A stretch of 64,000 bases of DNA from Plasmodium malariae (lineage: Eukaryota > Apicomplexa > Aconoidasida > Haemosporida > Plasmodiidae), in assembly GCF_900090045.1 (NCBI RefSeq), contig NW_021638295.1, positions 16,089 through 80,088 on the forward strand. Direction: 5' to 3'. Below, in pieces: positions 1 through 13,379 of the stretch. Below the pieces are notes generated by a model. The model was given only the letters and a program-made list of their open reading frames with translations. It searched no databases and had not been told where the DNA came from. Positions within the stretch are counted from its first letter, which is position 1. Each line of letters starts with the position of its first letter. The translations under genes and the position numbers were made by a program.

Positions 1-1332
1 CTCTGATAAGTTCATGTTCAATGATGAAATACAACGTATTACAAATATATATATTATTATGTGTATATGAGCATTTTTTTGAACAAAAATATATTAAACC
101 TTAAAATTTATGTACCTTTTATTTAATTACTAATCAAATTTCATTGAGAATATATTATTCAATTTTAGTAGTAGCTATTCTTTAATACAAAACCAAAATA
201 GTAATTGTTGTACTAAATACTCTAATACCACATTAATACTAGTTCAAAAATATACTCAAGTCATATAGTTTAAAACAGAAATATAAATATCTTTTTGTTA
301 TTAAGATTTTTATTATTACAGAAATTTATGTAATTCTTAAAAAACACAATTAACTGCAACGACTATATAAATTAAAAAATAAAATGATAAATTTTTTTTT
401 AGCTCTTCATTTAATTATAAAACTTTATTAGTGCTAAAATAAATAAGGCGCTCTTAAAAAAAAATAAATTAGTATATGCTGAAATGTGCCATAATTAAAC
501 TAGAATAAATACACAACATTTTTATAAAAATATTCTTTTGTGAATTAATTTTCAAATGTATATTTCTAATAATTCATTTAACAAAATCTTTTATTAGATT
601 TATATTTAAGTAAAAAATACATAAGAATCAAAAAAAAAAAATAGTGTGAACATACATTTTCATTAAACGAACTACAAAATTTTATATAAAAACTATATAT
701 AATATATTCTTATATATAATTCTTCAAATAATTACACAAAAACGTGAAAAAAATAAAGGACAGAAAAAGTATAATCGTTCAAAATATAAATTACCTCCCT
801 ATTTCAAGCTACATATTAACTGTAACTTTGTGTAATAAATTTAATGAATACAAATTTATTTTTATTAAAATTTAGATTAAATATATATACACTTAATTTT
901 TTCATTTAAAGCACATATATTATTGTGAGTATTGACCTCTATAATTTTCTGAGCTTTAAGAAACACACAATATATATATGTTGAGTCAGAGTAATAAATT
1001 ACTTCAACGTAATACATTATAATATGAAAACAAATATAGAAGCATGCTATTGTTATAAATATTTATTATATATATTTTTACTATTACTAATAGATACACA
1101 TTCCTCTATTACAATGTTTGTCAAATAAAAAATATATATATCTAACTAGAGACCGCTTTGAGAGTTTAATTTCATTCAGATTAATGCACACTTTTATTAG
1201 TAGCATGTAAAACATATATTTTCATTCTGTATATTCACAAAAAATAGGTTTGAACTAAATTATTTGTTAATTTAATTGCGTATTTTAAGAATATAACTAA
1301 GACATATATAACCCTAGAAATACTTAACATAA
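1..1332. other. Intergenic, no gene seen
   Basis: AT-rich sequence with short A/T runs and no open frame or splice-bounded coding pattern that I can support on either strand. Confidence 0.6.
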
Positions 1333-2077
1333 CTAACGAATACGAAAATAAAAGCGCATATTACATATATATGTAAGAAGAAAGGTGATGAAAATATAAT
1401 TATCAAAGGTTTTCCTGATACAAAAAATTTTAAAGCGATTCTCATATATGCTAACTGCATCAAATGTTTTTACTTCATAGGACAGATTTAATTTGTGTAT
1501 TATAGATATTCGAATAAATCCTCTATATATTAGTTTTTCAAACAAATTATCATTCTCTCAAATAATTTAATAAATGATGGACATAAATTTTTTGAATAAT
1601 GTTTTGGCTGAGTTACTTGAATTAGACTTTGTTTTAGATTCAACTTACCTATAATATTCTGATTCATTATTGTTGTCTTTATTATCTTAATTATCGTATT
1701 CATGTCTAAATAAAATAATTTCTAATGCTGCATTTTTTGTATTAGAATGATTTTCCTATAATAAACCACTTACCTTAAGTCAAATATTCTACCTTCACGA
1801 GGGATATTATATAAATATTTACCATATATATAATCAAAATAAAAGAAAATATTTTTATTATCCATAATGTGATAAAATTATTTTAGCACTACGAAAACTA
1901 TATTATTAGTATACATATATATAACATGATGTACAAAAAATATAAATCAAATACTCTGTTATTTCATCTTTAAACCACATTATTTAAATAATAATATATT
2001 CAAATGAAAAGTATAATTATAGGTGCTTTAATTAATATAAAATATCTACTGTTTTCATGCAACTTGTTATCGTTCAT
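1333..2077 (-). pseudogene. Decayed exported-protein-like gene
   Basis: On the minus strand one frame can be followed from about position 1764 down to the TAG at 1333. It is broken by several in-frame stops (after HEYDN, after ESEYYR and twice after FMSII) but keeps coding-like composition between them: a patch with Asp, Asn, Glu and Ser (DNKDNNNESEYY), then SKTKSNSSNSAKTLFKK, then a 70-residue open tail rich in Phe, Tyr, Ile and Lys. Upstream, 1979-2077 reads as a possible leader exon containing YFILIKAPIIILFI and ending at a GT. This leader resembles the exon 1 of the pseudogene at 16.4-17.3 kb (YFILIKTLMF). The layout of leader exon, intron and acidic/basic body suggests a Plasmodium exported protein, but I cannot assign a family. 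The exon boundaries are uncertain. Confidence 0.45.
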
Positions 2078-3489
2078 TGTTATAATAACTTTAACATGCT
2101 AAACAAAGCCATGTATAATTTCATTGTGGTCTTAGAAAAATAAAATTATTGGCATTCTCATTTTAATTTATTATATTTTTTAAAAAGGTAGTAAAAAACA
2201 TAAAATAAAAATATTACTTAAAAAAAAAAATAAAAGGTAATGTTAAAATTATTTTAGGAAATATTTTCAATAAACGTATTTATAAAAAAGGCAATAACAA
2301 ATAAGATAATTATTAAAAAAGCTAATTTTATTAATAAATGCGTAAAACATATATATATTTTAACGGTTGATCAGAATAATTCTAAATATTTGTTGTCAAT
2401 ACATTCAAAAGAAAAATAAAATAAAATGGATTCTTATGTGCACATATATTTTATTTTATTAGAATAGAAAAAACATATACTTTGAGAATGGATAAATTAG
2501 TATATATTAGTAATATAATTATTAATTTGTTTTCTATACTTCCTATTAATACGCTTAGTTTATTTTACACGTAATAGATCTCAAACATTATTATATAACT
2601 GAAAAAGCATAAATAGTTATATATCATATAATGGCATTCACAGGATTGAAAAAAAAGAAAAATAAAATAAAATAAAATAAACATGTTTATTATAGCACAA
2701 ATTATAATATAAGTTATATCATATACCTACTACATGTTGAACATTTGCACAGTAATTAAAAAATACCATTCTAAGATTTAATTCACGTACATATTTTTGA
2801 CCTTTCAAAAGTTTTATCCTATTTAACACTTTTATATATTTTAATAATATAATTATATATGTAATACTAAAATTTTTACATAATTTATAAAAATGTAATT
2901 TTTTATTATGAATAAAATAAATTTATTACATTTAAGAATTAAGAAATTTATATTTTTTTTTACTTTATTTTTTCTTTCGAAAAATTATTTAAATTTATAA
3001 GTTCTATAGAATTAATAATTTTAAAAAAACGAATAAAAAAGTAAATGTAAAAAAAAAATCATCTTTGTTAAGTATGGTAATTGAAAACAAAACAAATTTA
3101 AATAAAAAAATATTTTAAATAAAATGATTTGTAACATAAAATGATATAAATGAGAAATACTAAAAAAAAAATATACAAAATAACATATATTACCATTTAA
3201 GAAAATGCTTAATTCATTATATTTCTTTTTGAGAGTATTATGGAAGGATAACATTATATGTATTTTCTATTAATTTACAAATAAATATTATCGCAAAACA
3301 TATATTAAATTACATCCTTTATGTAATTAAAAAACATATTTTAAATCTTGAAATTTTTAATATGATACATAATACATATTATCCTACAGTTTTTCACAAA
3401 AATAAGATAAATATTTTTTTATTTCATGTTTTCATATACATGTAGTATATATATATATATATATTAATTTAAATATATTTAATATGATT
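2078..3489. other. Intergenic, no gene seen
   Basis: AT-rich spacer between two decayed genes. It holds homopolymer runs and a short TA tract near 3450-3470. No coding segment or splice-bounded exon could be supported. Confidence 0.5.
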
Positions 3490-6140
3490 CTTCTTGTGAT
3501 ATCATTAACCAATTATTTCATGTGGATGCACCTTACTCTCTTATCATTTACAAATGTGCTGTCATATAAAAATTTATAACGGTTCTTCTTAACAAATAAT
3601 TCTATATAATAATAAGAATTCATAATATTAAATATTACATAAATATGTATGCTTCTATATATTTTCTATTTTCTAAATTTTTGTGTAATTAATCAAGCTC
3701 ACAATATTTAGGGCATTAGTTTTTTCCTATATTACCCTGTGAATGTTCCATTTATTAAAAATATTAACACAAACATGTATATCTTATAATAATCCCTAAA
3801 ATGAGGACAATTACAAGAATTATTTATATGTCTTTACCCTGTGTATAAGTATATCTACACAAACTTTTCCTAATTAATTTATGTTTGTAAAACATATATA
3901 ACAGTTTCATATTACAAATACGTTTAGGTACATTTATCCAATATAATTATTATAAAAAAATATATGAATTACAAAAAATATAGTATAAGTTTTTTATTTT
4001 ATGTTCCATATGAATTAATAATTTAAGTGCAAATTTACGTATGCACGTTGTTTGTACATATATTTCATTATTACATGGATATACTTCTTTGCATTCTTTT
4101 TTATGCTTTGTTAATATTCTAAACATGTATATGTATTTATAAGTCCATTTTACATGTATATATGTGTGTATTCATACACACGGTCCCAAAACACAACAAC
4201 GAACTAATAACTTTTGCTTTTTTCCTCTATAACTTTTCTCGTTACACATTAGCATTGAGTTCGTATATTGTCTTTCTTGATGCATACAATGAATATACTC
4301 ATTAAAACCCTATACAGAAATATTTGAGAAAGTTAACAAAAATCGCGTTTGCAATTTTAATGTTATATTACATGGGATTCTATTAAAAGAATTTACCGAA
4401 CACCTAATTAATATAAATTATTCCCTGTTTAATTGCCTTATATATTTGTGAATATTCCTTTTCTTTATTAACATCCTTAAAATAAATATCGTTTTCAATG
4501 AAGTTCATGCGTTGGTGATATTCTCTCTTGTCATATGTCAAAGTTCTTTTATTTGTAACAATATATCCTATGTGCATAAACGTTCACATAAATATATCTA
4601 CAATCTGGGGCACATAATGTAGTCATGTGTGTAATTACATGTAAATAATTATATTAACGAGAAATATATTGTATACATATATATATGCATCAGTACTCAT
4701 TTACGAATTCTCATAGTTAATATGCTAACGCGCACAAAGAATAATAGTTGAGAAAAAAATATATATATATGTGTGCGTTATTTGCATATATAATCATTCC
4801 CTTATGAATAATGGTATTCTAATAACTTACACAGACATTCACGCAATTGTATTTTCTAAGCATTCCAGATATTTATCTACACGAAATGGTCCCTTACATT
4901 AAACATACTATTCGATTTAGTTTATTATAAATTATCTATGTGCACATTAGCCTCATTATAAAATTGTTCTTCTATGGAGACAATAACGTAAAAAAAAATT
5001 TACACGTATATACATGAAATTTATGCACAATGTTAATTTGCTGTGATAATATCATAAGTTAAAAAAATGATGCACTTCATATAAAATGCATTTTATTTCG
5101 TTTATTTATTCTAATTTTATCATATTCACTCTGTTTAGGAATGAAATTTTCCATAAAAACCTTTAAAAAAATGATTAAATAATTCAAAGTATTTTAATAT
5201 GTATAAAAATAAATATGCATTTTATGAAATTTAATAAGGTATATATGTGGAAACCGGTGTATGAACAGATAATCTTATCGTCATCATGCATATATATACA
5301 CATATAAATAAGCACATACATGTACATGATGCAACAAAATATATTAAGCATAAAAATTTTTCAAACAAAATAGATCTTATTTTTTATAATTAAAATCACA
5401 ATGTAGCACATAATTACAAACTTACATTCGTAATTTTTCGTCTTTGAACACTATGAAAAAAAAAAAAAAAAAATAAAGTAAAAAAATGTTGTAAACAGTT
5501 ATTCCTCATTTTATTATTATTATTTTTTTTAGTTCATATATTTCTTACATTAACAATTTATATTAATATCCATCTTCCACTTTTAGAAGAATATCCTTCT
5601 GATTGCACATTCATCAAAAAAACAAAAGTAAAGAAAAAAGAAAAAACAGGATTTTAAAATATACATTGCACTTATATATTTGTTTTCATTCCTAGTTATA
5701 AATTAAGTTACAATTTTTATTTTTTTACGTTTCCTGCTTTCACTTGTGCTGGTTTTAATTCTATATGTTTTCTTAGCTATCGTTCTTTTACATCTCCATT
5801 TTACCTTTTTCAAATTAACTTTCTTTTACGAAGATTATATCCCTTTATAGAGAAAAATGTAACAAAAAAAATGAAGTTCGCTTTTCATAATGAGCATATT
5901 ACTATCCTTACAATGCACATATTGTTAGTACTCTACATCCGTCATTAACTAATTTTCTAAAAATCTTTCATTAACTCATTTTTACTAATCATTGACGCAA
6001 CCTACAGTATACCAATAGCGGAAAAAGACATAACATATGAAATTATACTTATATTACAACAATTATTATAAAAACTCACCAATATTTTCACACTCCAGTG
6101 ATATTTCTGTGTCAAAATGAGTATTGTCCTTTTTCTTTTT
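3490..6140 (-). pseudogene. Decayed multi-exon gene, family unknown
   Basis: The minus strand carries a series of coding-like segments separated by stops, frame changes and apparent introns. The best are 3953-4171 (73 open codons, with KKECKEVYPCNNEIY and several Cys), 4407-4583 (59 open codons, with KRTLTYDKREYHQRM and YSQIYKAIKQGIIYI), 3516-3623 (36 codons, VKKNRYKFLYDSTF), about 5077-5160 (ENFIPKQSEYDKIRINKR), about 4870-4980 (VSIEEQFYNEANVHIDN), 5729-5799 (LRKHIELKPAQVKAGN, with one TAG) and 6080-6140 (DNTHFDTEISLECEN). Good splice-like sites remain: a 25-nt segment at 5426-5450 sits between a T-rich acceptor and GTAAGT, and the 6080 segment ends at GTGAGT. A hydrophobic stretch (IILVIVLILGIII) lies near 3790-3850. 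I read this as one large gene, or a few neighbours, now inactive. I do not recognise the family. Several intact small exons cannot be excluded, but the number of stops argues for decay. Confidence 0.45.
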
Positions 6141-6330
6141 TTTTTAAATTGTTATAAAAGTTTATGTATATAAAATTTAATACTTTGGTTTTTTTTGAAT
6201 TATAATTTTTCGAATGAAAAATTCGAAAAAAAATAAAAATAAAATAAAAAAGTATAAAGGTGAAGTAAAGATGGATGTATAAATGATAGCTAAAAGTGAG
6301 AAATAAAAATGCGAAGAACGTCTTAGAAAT
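5730..6330. repeat. Imperfect inverted repeat arms
   Basis: The minus strand of 5730-5808 and the plus strand of 6256-6330 share AAAGGT, GGAGATGTA/GGATGTA and a/cGATAGCTAA in the same order, roughly 70% alike by eye over about 45 nt. The left arm overlaps a segment of the decayed gene. In such AT-rich DNA this could be partly chance. Confidence 0.25.
6206..6230. other. Perfect 10-bp hairpin
   Basis: TTTTTCGAAT (6206-6215) and its exact reverse complement ATTCGAAAAA (6221-6230) flank a GAAAA loop. No gene end lies close enough to call it a terminator. Confidence 0.5.
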
Positions 6331-8957
6331 ACATGCATATAAGTAATATATATTAATTATTCATATATACACCTAAATATTTATAAAAAATTAAGAAAAA
6401 AATTTAAAAAAAAAAAGAAAAGAATATATAAATATAAATGTAGGAAGAAGAAATACCAACACTATACAATAGGTATAGAATCCACTTAATAAAATAATGA
6501 AATAAACAAAACAAAGTTAAAACAAGAATTGAGAAAAAATAACGAAAAACCAAGAACACATCCAGTGTGGTTAATAAATTTTCATTTTATAATTGATGAA
6601 AGTTATAAAGTTAATACTTTTTTATTTTCCAATTTATAGCAATAACTCCCCTCAAACATACAATATATGTAATAAAATTATCTAATAATAACAACATTAT
6701 AACAATTGGAAAAAATATATCGTTATATTATGATATTGTATAATAGTTAATTATTTTATTAAATTCAAAATTAATATAATTTTTATATATTAATAATTAT
6801 TTTAAATTATTTATTACCATATTTTATACATATATCTGCATGTTATACCATTGAAAACAAAATAACACCCCCACATTATATTATTTACACGATAGGAATT
6901 AATCATATATTACTTTATCAACTATACACATATTATTTGCATATTTATATGTTATATCATTAAACTAGCTTCCCCTAGTAATTTAAAACTAGAACGTTTT
7001 AATTAATTCTTTCTTTATTTGTTATTTTTATTAATATATTTTTCACTTTTTTCTAGATTTAATTTTTTTATTTTTGTTTTTTAAACTTAATAATATTTTT
7101 TAAAATATGTAATATAATACTGCATAAATTGAGAAACGTATAAAATGAATATATATTTACTATATTTATATTAATATATTTTATCCAAAACGAGTGCACT
7201 AAATATATTTTCAATATCTTATTTCTGCATTCTGAAGATATAAAAATAATTGTATTTTAAGGTTCCATATAACTTGAAAATAAAGTATGCATTATAATTA
7301 TAATCAAATATAATATTATATTAATTGATTAATTATTATACATGTAATAATATATCATTTATAATTCAAAAAAATTTATATATTAACTACTGCACAAATC
7401 ATAAATAAGATAAAATAAAAATGGCTTTGTATATAATCTCTTAATATTATTAGATCTTGCATAAATTTAATAAAATATATCCGTTAATAAAAACAAAAAT
7501 AATTTAAATATCAACTTATTTATCTCTTGATTATAATTTTATGTTCACTTTTAATTAACGAATATAAATTAATTATAAAACTAAATTTTATTTTTAATGA
7601 TAAGGTTATACTTTTATTAAATATAAATATATTATATGAATTTTTTTAAAAGATCTAATATATTTTTCAAACACATTAATAATATTACATAGTTAAAATA
7701 GAAAATGATATAAATATATCTTTACAACTATATATTTTATCTTACTGGAAATATTAGTAAAATTAATGTAACTAGGGTTCTAATATAACATATAGGAAAT
7801 AAGAACAACGTAATAATTTATATGTTATAAAAATTAATTCCTAGTCTTTGATGCATATATATAGATATATATAATCATTAAATAATTTCTAGTTGAACAG
7901 GTACCATATTAAATAGAATTAGTTCTTTTGAAATTTTTTTTAATTTAATATATATTGTTATTCAAAAAATAAATATTATTGTAATAAAATTATTTTACAT
8001 ATATATATATTTATATATATATATGAAAATATTTTAATAAAAAACAATAATAATTAATATTAAAAAAAAATATATGAGTATAAATATATTTTGTTCAATT
8101 TTTTAGTAGCAATCCTTTAATTTTTATTAAATAGATGATATTTACATATATATTAGTTCCCTATTTTCCACTTCTTTAGTTTATTCATTAAAAGAAAAAA
8201 ATGTACATGTTTTATTTAATAAACTAAACATTACATTTTAATGTTTATCTGATTATAATAACTAAAACATACACTAAAATTATATTGTAATATTCATTTT
8301 AATATATAAATAATCAAATGTAATAAATGAAATTTAATCAAAAAATTTACCAACAAAAATGTTGTATGCGACACTATACGCATTAAATGTATTTAATTTA
8401 AACTTGTATAAAAAAAAGATTAATTTTCTAAATTAACTTAATTAAAAGTTATTTAACGGAAAAATAAATGTCATTTATATATTAACTATCTAAAATAAAA
8501 GAATACTTCTTTTTTAATTTTATTTCATTTGATAAATGAGCCTTATAAATATAACTGATTTATTAATTATCAATATAAACATGTATGTTTACATATTCTT
8601 AATATATTATTAACACATAATATGTATATATATATTAATAATAATATATATATTTATTTAATGAAAAATAATTTAAAAAAAAAAATTTATATAAAAGGCA
8701 ACAATATTTAGTTAAGTTCAAAGAATACTTTGCAGTGAAAAATAAAAAACTTAAAGCATCTAAATTAACAAAAAAACTAAGAATACATATTTTCATAATT
8801 TTTAAATAAAGAGGCTGCTTACATGTAGATGTATTAAAATAAAATAAGCAATTGTTTTATTATGGTATATTTTTATTAAGTACATATTTAGGATTATTAC
8901 ATATATTACTTCTTATTAAAGACGTCCTTAAAAATAAAACATTTCCTTATAATTGTT
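6331..8957. other. 3' flank of fam-l gene, no gene seen
   Basis: AT-rich sequence downstream of the fam-l gene that ends at 8958. A short plus-strand stretch near 6500-6590 (KNTSSVVNKFSFYN) looks faintly coding but is stop-broken. Nothing else could be supported. Confidence 0.5.
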
Positions 8958-9945
8958 TTATCTTTTTGTGAACTTAATTTTTTCATACTTTTTAACTTTC
9001 TTATGGTAATATACAATCCCTGATATGACCGTGATACCCAATATAATGAAAGGTATGACATATATAAAAAGACCTAAAAAACTACTGACATAAATATATC
9101 CATTACTCTTATCTGTACGTCCTTTATAAATTAATACATCTTTAAGTTCTTTCATAGACTGAAAAAACTGTTTTATAGGGGAATTACGCAACAAATTATC
9201 TAAATGCATGTACCATTTACCTATAGGAAGCAGATTCAGCACCTCAAACCATCCTTTTATAAGGCCCATGTTACAAGTTATATCTAATATGAGGGACATT
9301 GTTAATAATAAGAGCAATATTAAAGGTGTAGCAATTCGTAATCCATATTTTCTGATCATTATTTTTTTGTAAATCTTATTACTAATCGTCTTGCTGTTTT
9401 TAAGAAAATTTTCATAATCAAGTTCTTTAAATATTTTTTTTTCAAAGTAGGAATATTTCTTTGTTTCAAATATATTATATTTATAATTCATAGTTCGTTT
9501 ATGACCTCCCATATACTTTGATGGGTTTTTACATAGCAGCTTCTTTTTTCTTAGGGTACCCATTTCATTATTAGATATATATTTTCTTTCCTTGATTTGT
9601 TTATTTGGTATCTCTTGTTCTAATCCTGATATACATGAATTCATTTCTCTATATTTTGCTAGAAATCGATAATATCTTCTATCTAATTTGCTAGCACGGT
9701 CATATTTATCACCCAAAAATTCGTTAAGCGTGCTCTAAAGAAAAAAATAGTGAATATTTTTATTTAAAAAATAAATACTTTAATTCGAAAAAATGGAAAT
9801 CATAAAAATAAAACACCAAAAATATTAACAATTCAAACATTAGCAAATAAAATTATACTAGATAAATGTTAAAATGGAATGTCCAGTTTAATAGTACAAA
9901 CGCAGCAATTTTAAAAAATATGAATGACATAACGTTTTTTTCCAT
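8958..9945 (-). CDS. fam-l: fam-l exported protein
   Basis: Two exons: exon 1 is 9859-9945 and exon 2 is 8958-9734, with a 124-nt phase-0 intron (GTATAA...TTTAG). The product is 287 residues. Exon 1 gives a 29-residue leader starting MEKNVMSF with a hydrophobic core. Exon 2 opens STLNEFL, then carries RFLAK at about residues 52-56, the position where family members have R-L-L (a PEXEL-like export site). A conserved helical block follows (FEKKIFKELDYENFLKN, about 126-142), then a first membrane segment at about 161-181 and a second at about 246-271, ending in a Lys-rich tail. This is the recalled layout of P. malariae fam-l proteins, thought to be exported or surface-located; published structure prediction likened the family to the RH5 adhesin fold. 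It forms a doublet with the fam-m gene 2.5 kb upstream on the same strand. The leader is more diverged than usual (MEKNV in place of MEQKI). No break is seen. Confidence 0.9.
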
Positions 9946-12497
9946 GATAGAGCTTTTTAATATTTAAGTATATTCAGTATTGAATATATTAAAAATAACA
10001 GAATATTCGCCTAATGATAAAAGATAATATATAATTAATTTAATTTTTTTCATATAATTTATTACATTTACCTAAAAAATAAAACGAATATTACTATAAT
10101 ATTTTATACAAAAGTGACAAAGTAAAACAACCCTAAAATTATATTTTAAAATTTTTTTTCTTAATATTATAAATTAAAAGGAGTTTTCATTATAATTATA
10201 TAATTTTAATTAATTAACATATATATATATATATAATATATAGACATAATATTTCTTTTAATATATTAGAAAATTAAATTTTTTTTTTATTAATCGTATT
10301 AAATATAAAATAAAAAAACACTGTTTCATAATATATCTAAGTATTTAGTTAATATAAAATAAATAGAATATATATTATAGAGAATATAGAGAATGTAAAT
10401 AATAGATTTTTATGTGTATTATAATAATAAAAACTAATCTTATTTATAATCACCCATTAAAAACACTAATCCTATAAACATTTATTTTATAAGAACTGGT
10501 TATAGATGATAATAGAGTATGAATTATTATGATAATATAATAATAGCAATAATAAATACAGAAAAAAATATTTTGTATAACTTTTTCTTCTATATTACAG
10601 CATATGTGTTAAATATAGCGTAAACATACGCATTACTTTATGGCATATAATATATTTTAAAAATTATATATATAACAGAATAACTAAACTATGAAAATAA
10701 ATATATTTTAAAGATTAGTGTGGATTGGTTTGTTTTTTTTTATAATATGATTTTTCACACATACAATATCTAATAGTATAACGTTGATATTATTATTTTT
10801 AAATGAAAATTTTATAAATTTAAAGAGGTTATATTTTTATTTTTAAAGTTATATATATATTTATAAGATATATAATAAAAAATAAAGTATATAAAATGAA
10901 GTTATAGATTAATTCTTATATTAAAAATAGTAAAATCAAAATAACATTAGTTCAAAAAAAACGTTGTTTAATTCAAGTATAAAAATTTATATTCTTTTTG
11001 GAAATCAATATACTTCACTATAGATATTTAAATTTTATAATAGATAATTAAAATAATAACATTGTTAGTATACGTATAAAATAATAAATATCTTTTTAAT
11101 AAAATTTATAGTAACAGAACACTTAAAATAATAATCATCCCCTATATATAATTTCATCTAAAATTATACCAATAAACGATAACTATTTCTTATATATAAC
11201 CCCTAATCTAATATGCATTTATGAATTATCCCAAAAAAAAATAATATTATTTATTCTTTTTGCTTTTAATATACTTAAGTACTAAACATTTTAAACATGG
11301 GAGAACTAGTACTGACAAATTCAAACTACATTCATTTTTAAATATGTGCTTAATAAATTTATGAAAATGCATACATAAAAATAATAAATATATAAATAAA
11401 TACTCACTATTGATTAATCTGTAGTAGAAAATACATAACTATTTTAATAACTCTTAATGTTAATTTATATTTTTACATATATATAACACATTTTTAGAAA
11501 TTTATAATTATGCGTATAAAGAAAAAAATATCATCTGTATATATTATAAATTAATTTATATTTAAATTTAATTCATTAATTTAATCGATGAGTGATATAA
11601 AAAAATAAAATATAATATATTTATTTATTCTCAATATAATTTATATTTATTTTTTTTTCAAAATAAAATTAACGCTATAATTAGGAACCTAAACGAAATA
11701 ATAAAATTTAACTCTTTCTATAGATGTAAACATTTAGAACTCTATATTTAGTAAACAATTATAAATTACCTGTATTTAACAGAAATATTTTTTCAATACA
11801 TATTTATAGTTTCATATTTATATAATGCAAAAAAGCAAAAATTATATTAAAGATATTTTTATAGTTGTCATTTTCAATTAAATATTTTACAAAAGACATA
11901 AGTTATAAAATAAATGATAAATTTTTTCTTAGATTAAGTAAATAAACAAATAAATATATGTCAATATAATTAAATATATCCAATTCTTTTCATAAAATTC
12001 AAAACACTGCATATACATTCTTACCTTAAAAATAATAATACATTTTCTTAAAAAACAGAAAAGGAAATAATTTTGGACTTGTACAAGATAATAGATAGAA
12101 AGAGATACATATAAAATATAGTATAAATTAACTCAATAATTCAATAAAGATATGTATATTGTGATTTTACTTACTCATTTTAAATCACAAACATATATAC
12201 ATTATATAAATCAATATGAATACACAAATATATATATTAAGAAAAATATTTTTAATAAAGATTAATTAATACATTAAAATTCTAATTCTAAAACGTTCAA
12301 TTATTCGAATTCAGAAATAAATGAAAAACATAATTTTGTACTGTAGAGCATCAAATATATCAGTTATATACTTGTGTGTTTATAAAATTATAGCAAACAT
12401 AAATATGTTTACAAATAATATGTCACTAAAAATATCATAGATATTACATCCTATTAATAATATTCTTACGAACAATTCACACAAAATATTCTTCATT
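9946..12497. other. Spacer within fam-l/fam-m doublet
   Basis: This is the 5' flank of the fam-l gene and the 3' flank of fam-m. No gene is seen. The first 40 nt next to the start codon match a block also found 5' of the other fam-type genes. Confidence 0.6.
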
Positions 12498-13379
12498 TCA
12501 CTCAGTCATATATCTAATTTTCTTATATTTTTCATTATTTCTTAAGATCTTAGGTATAGTTATTACAATGATGACAACTAATAAAATGACAGGTATGCAA
12601 AATAATATTAAAGAAATATATGGTTCTAGCATTGTTTTAACATCAGCACTAATTTTTTCTAATAAACTTGCAATCGAAGTCACTGCAGGACTCAACACTT
12701 TTAATCCTTGTAATATAGGATATCCTATTCCCAACAAAAAAAAAAGAATAAATAAAAATACACACAATGCGTAACTTCTAAATTTTATATTTTTTAGAAC
12801 TATATCACTAATTCTTCTGTTTTTTTCAAGAAAAGCATCATGATCTTTTTTTCTGATCCATTTCTTTTCAAAATGAAAATATTTTCCATCAAAAATCCCA
12901 TTATTATAATCCATAACTTCTGTGTAGTATTGCGCCCTATTTAATGGATATCTGTTAGATTGATTTTTTTTTTTTGTGAACTCATTTTCATTATTATATA
13001 AAGCTGTTTTTTCCCCCTTTCCATTATTTGCTATAACCTTATTTAACCCTACAATATTTGAATACTTATTCTGCTTATATTTTGCTAATAATCTGTAATT
13101 TCTTATATCTAATTTTCTATCAAATTTTAAACTGTCATCTAAAGATATCTTAAACAGGCTCTAAAAAAAAAATGTGAATGTTGTAATTTTAATAGAATAA
13201 ATAATACTATTGTAAAAACAAAAACTATGTAATTATAAATAAAACAATTAAAATATGAATATAGAAAATATATTTAAATAATATTATCATACTGTATCGC
13301 TATAAAAATGACATATCCAAATTAAGAAGAAAAGCATAGAAAATTTAATAAAATAAAATAACTCAATTTTTTGTTCCAT
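12498..13379 (-). CDS. fam-m: fam-m exported protein
   Basis: Two exons: exon 1 is 13293-13379 and exon 2 is 12498-13160, with a 132-nt phase-0 intron (GTATGA...TTTAG). The product is 249 residues. The leader starts MEQKIELFYFIKF and ends WICHFYSDT. Exon 2 opens SLFKISLDD and has RKLDIRNYRLLAKY, where R-x-L sites could serve as a PEXEL-like export signal but lack the usual acidic or Gln fifth residue. The fam-m signature QYYTEVMDYNNGIFDGKYF followed by HFEKKWIRKKDHDAFLE is clear at about 107-141. Membrane segments lie at about 160-181 and 210-231, and the tail is short and basic. A 12-A run codes a Lys cluster (near 12964-12975) without breaking frame. A start at the internal Met (position 12914) would drop the leader and the export site; the spliced model is far better supported. 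Same strand as the neighbouring fam-l. Confidence 0.9.

Noticed and set aside
3490..6140. CLAG/RhopH1 as the identity of the large decayed gene
   Set aside because: Considered because that family is multi-exon and can be subtelomeric, but no segment could be matched to it from sequence alone.
12568..12774. Plus-strand open frame opposite fam-m
   Set aside because: Antisense shadow of fam-m exon 2.
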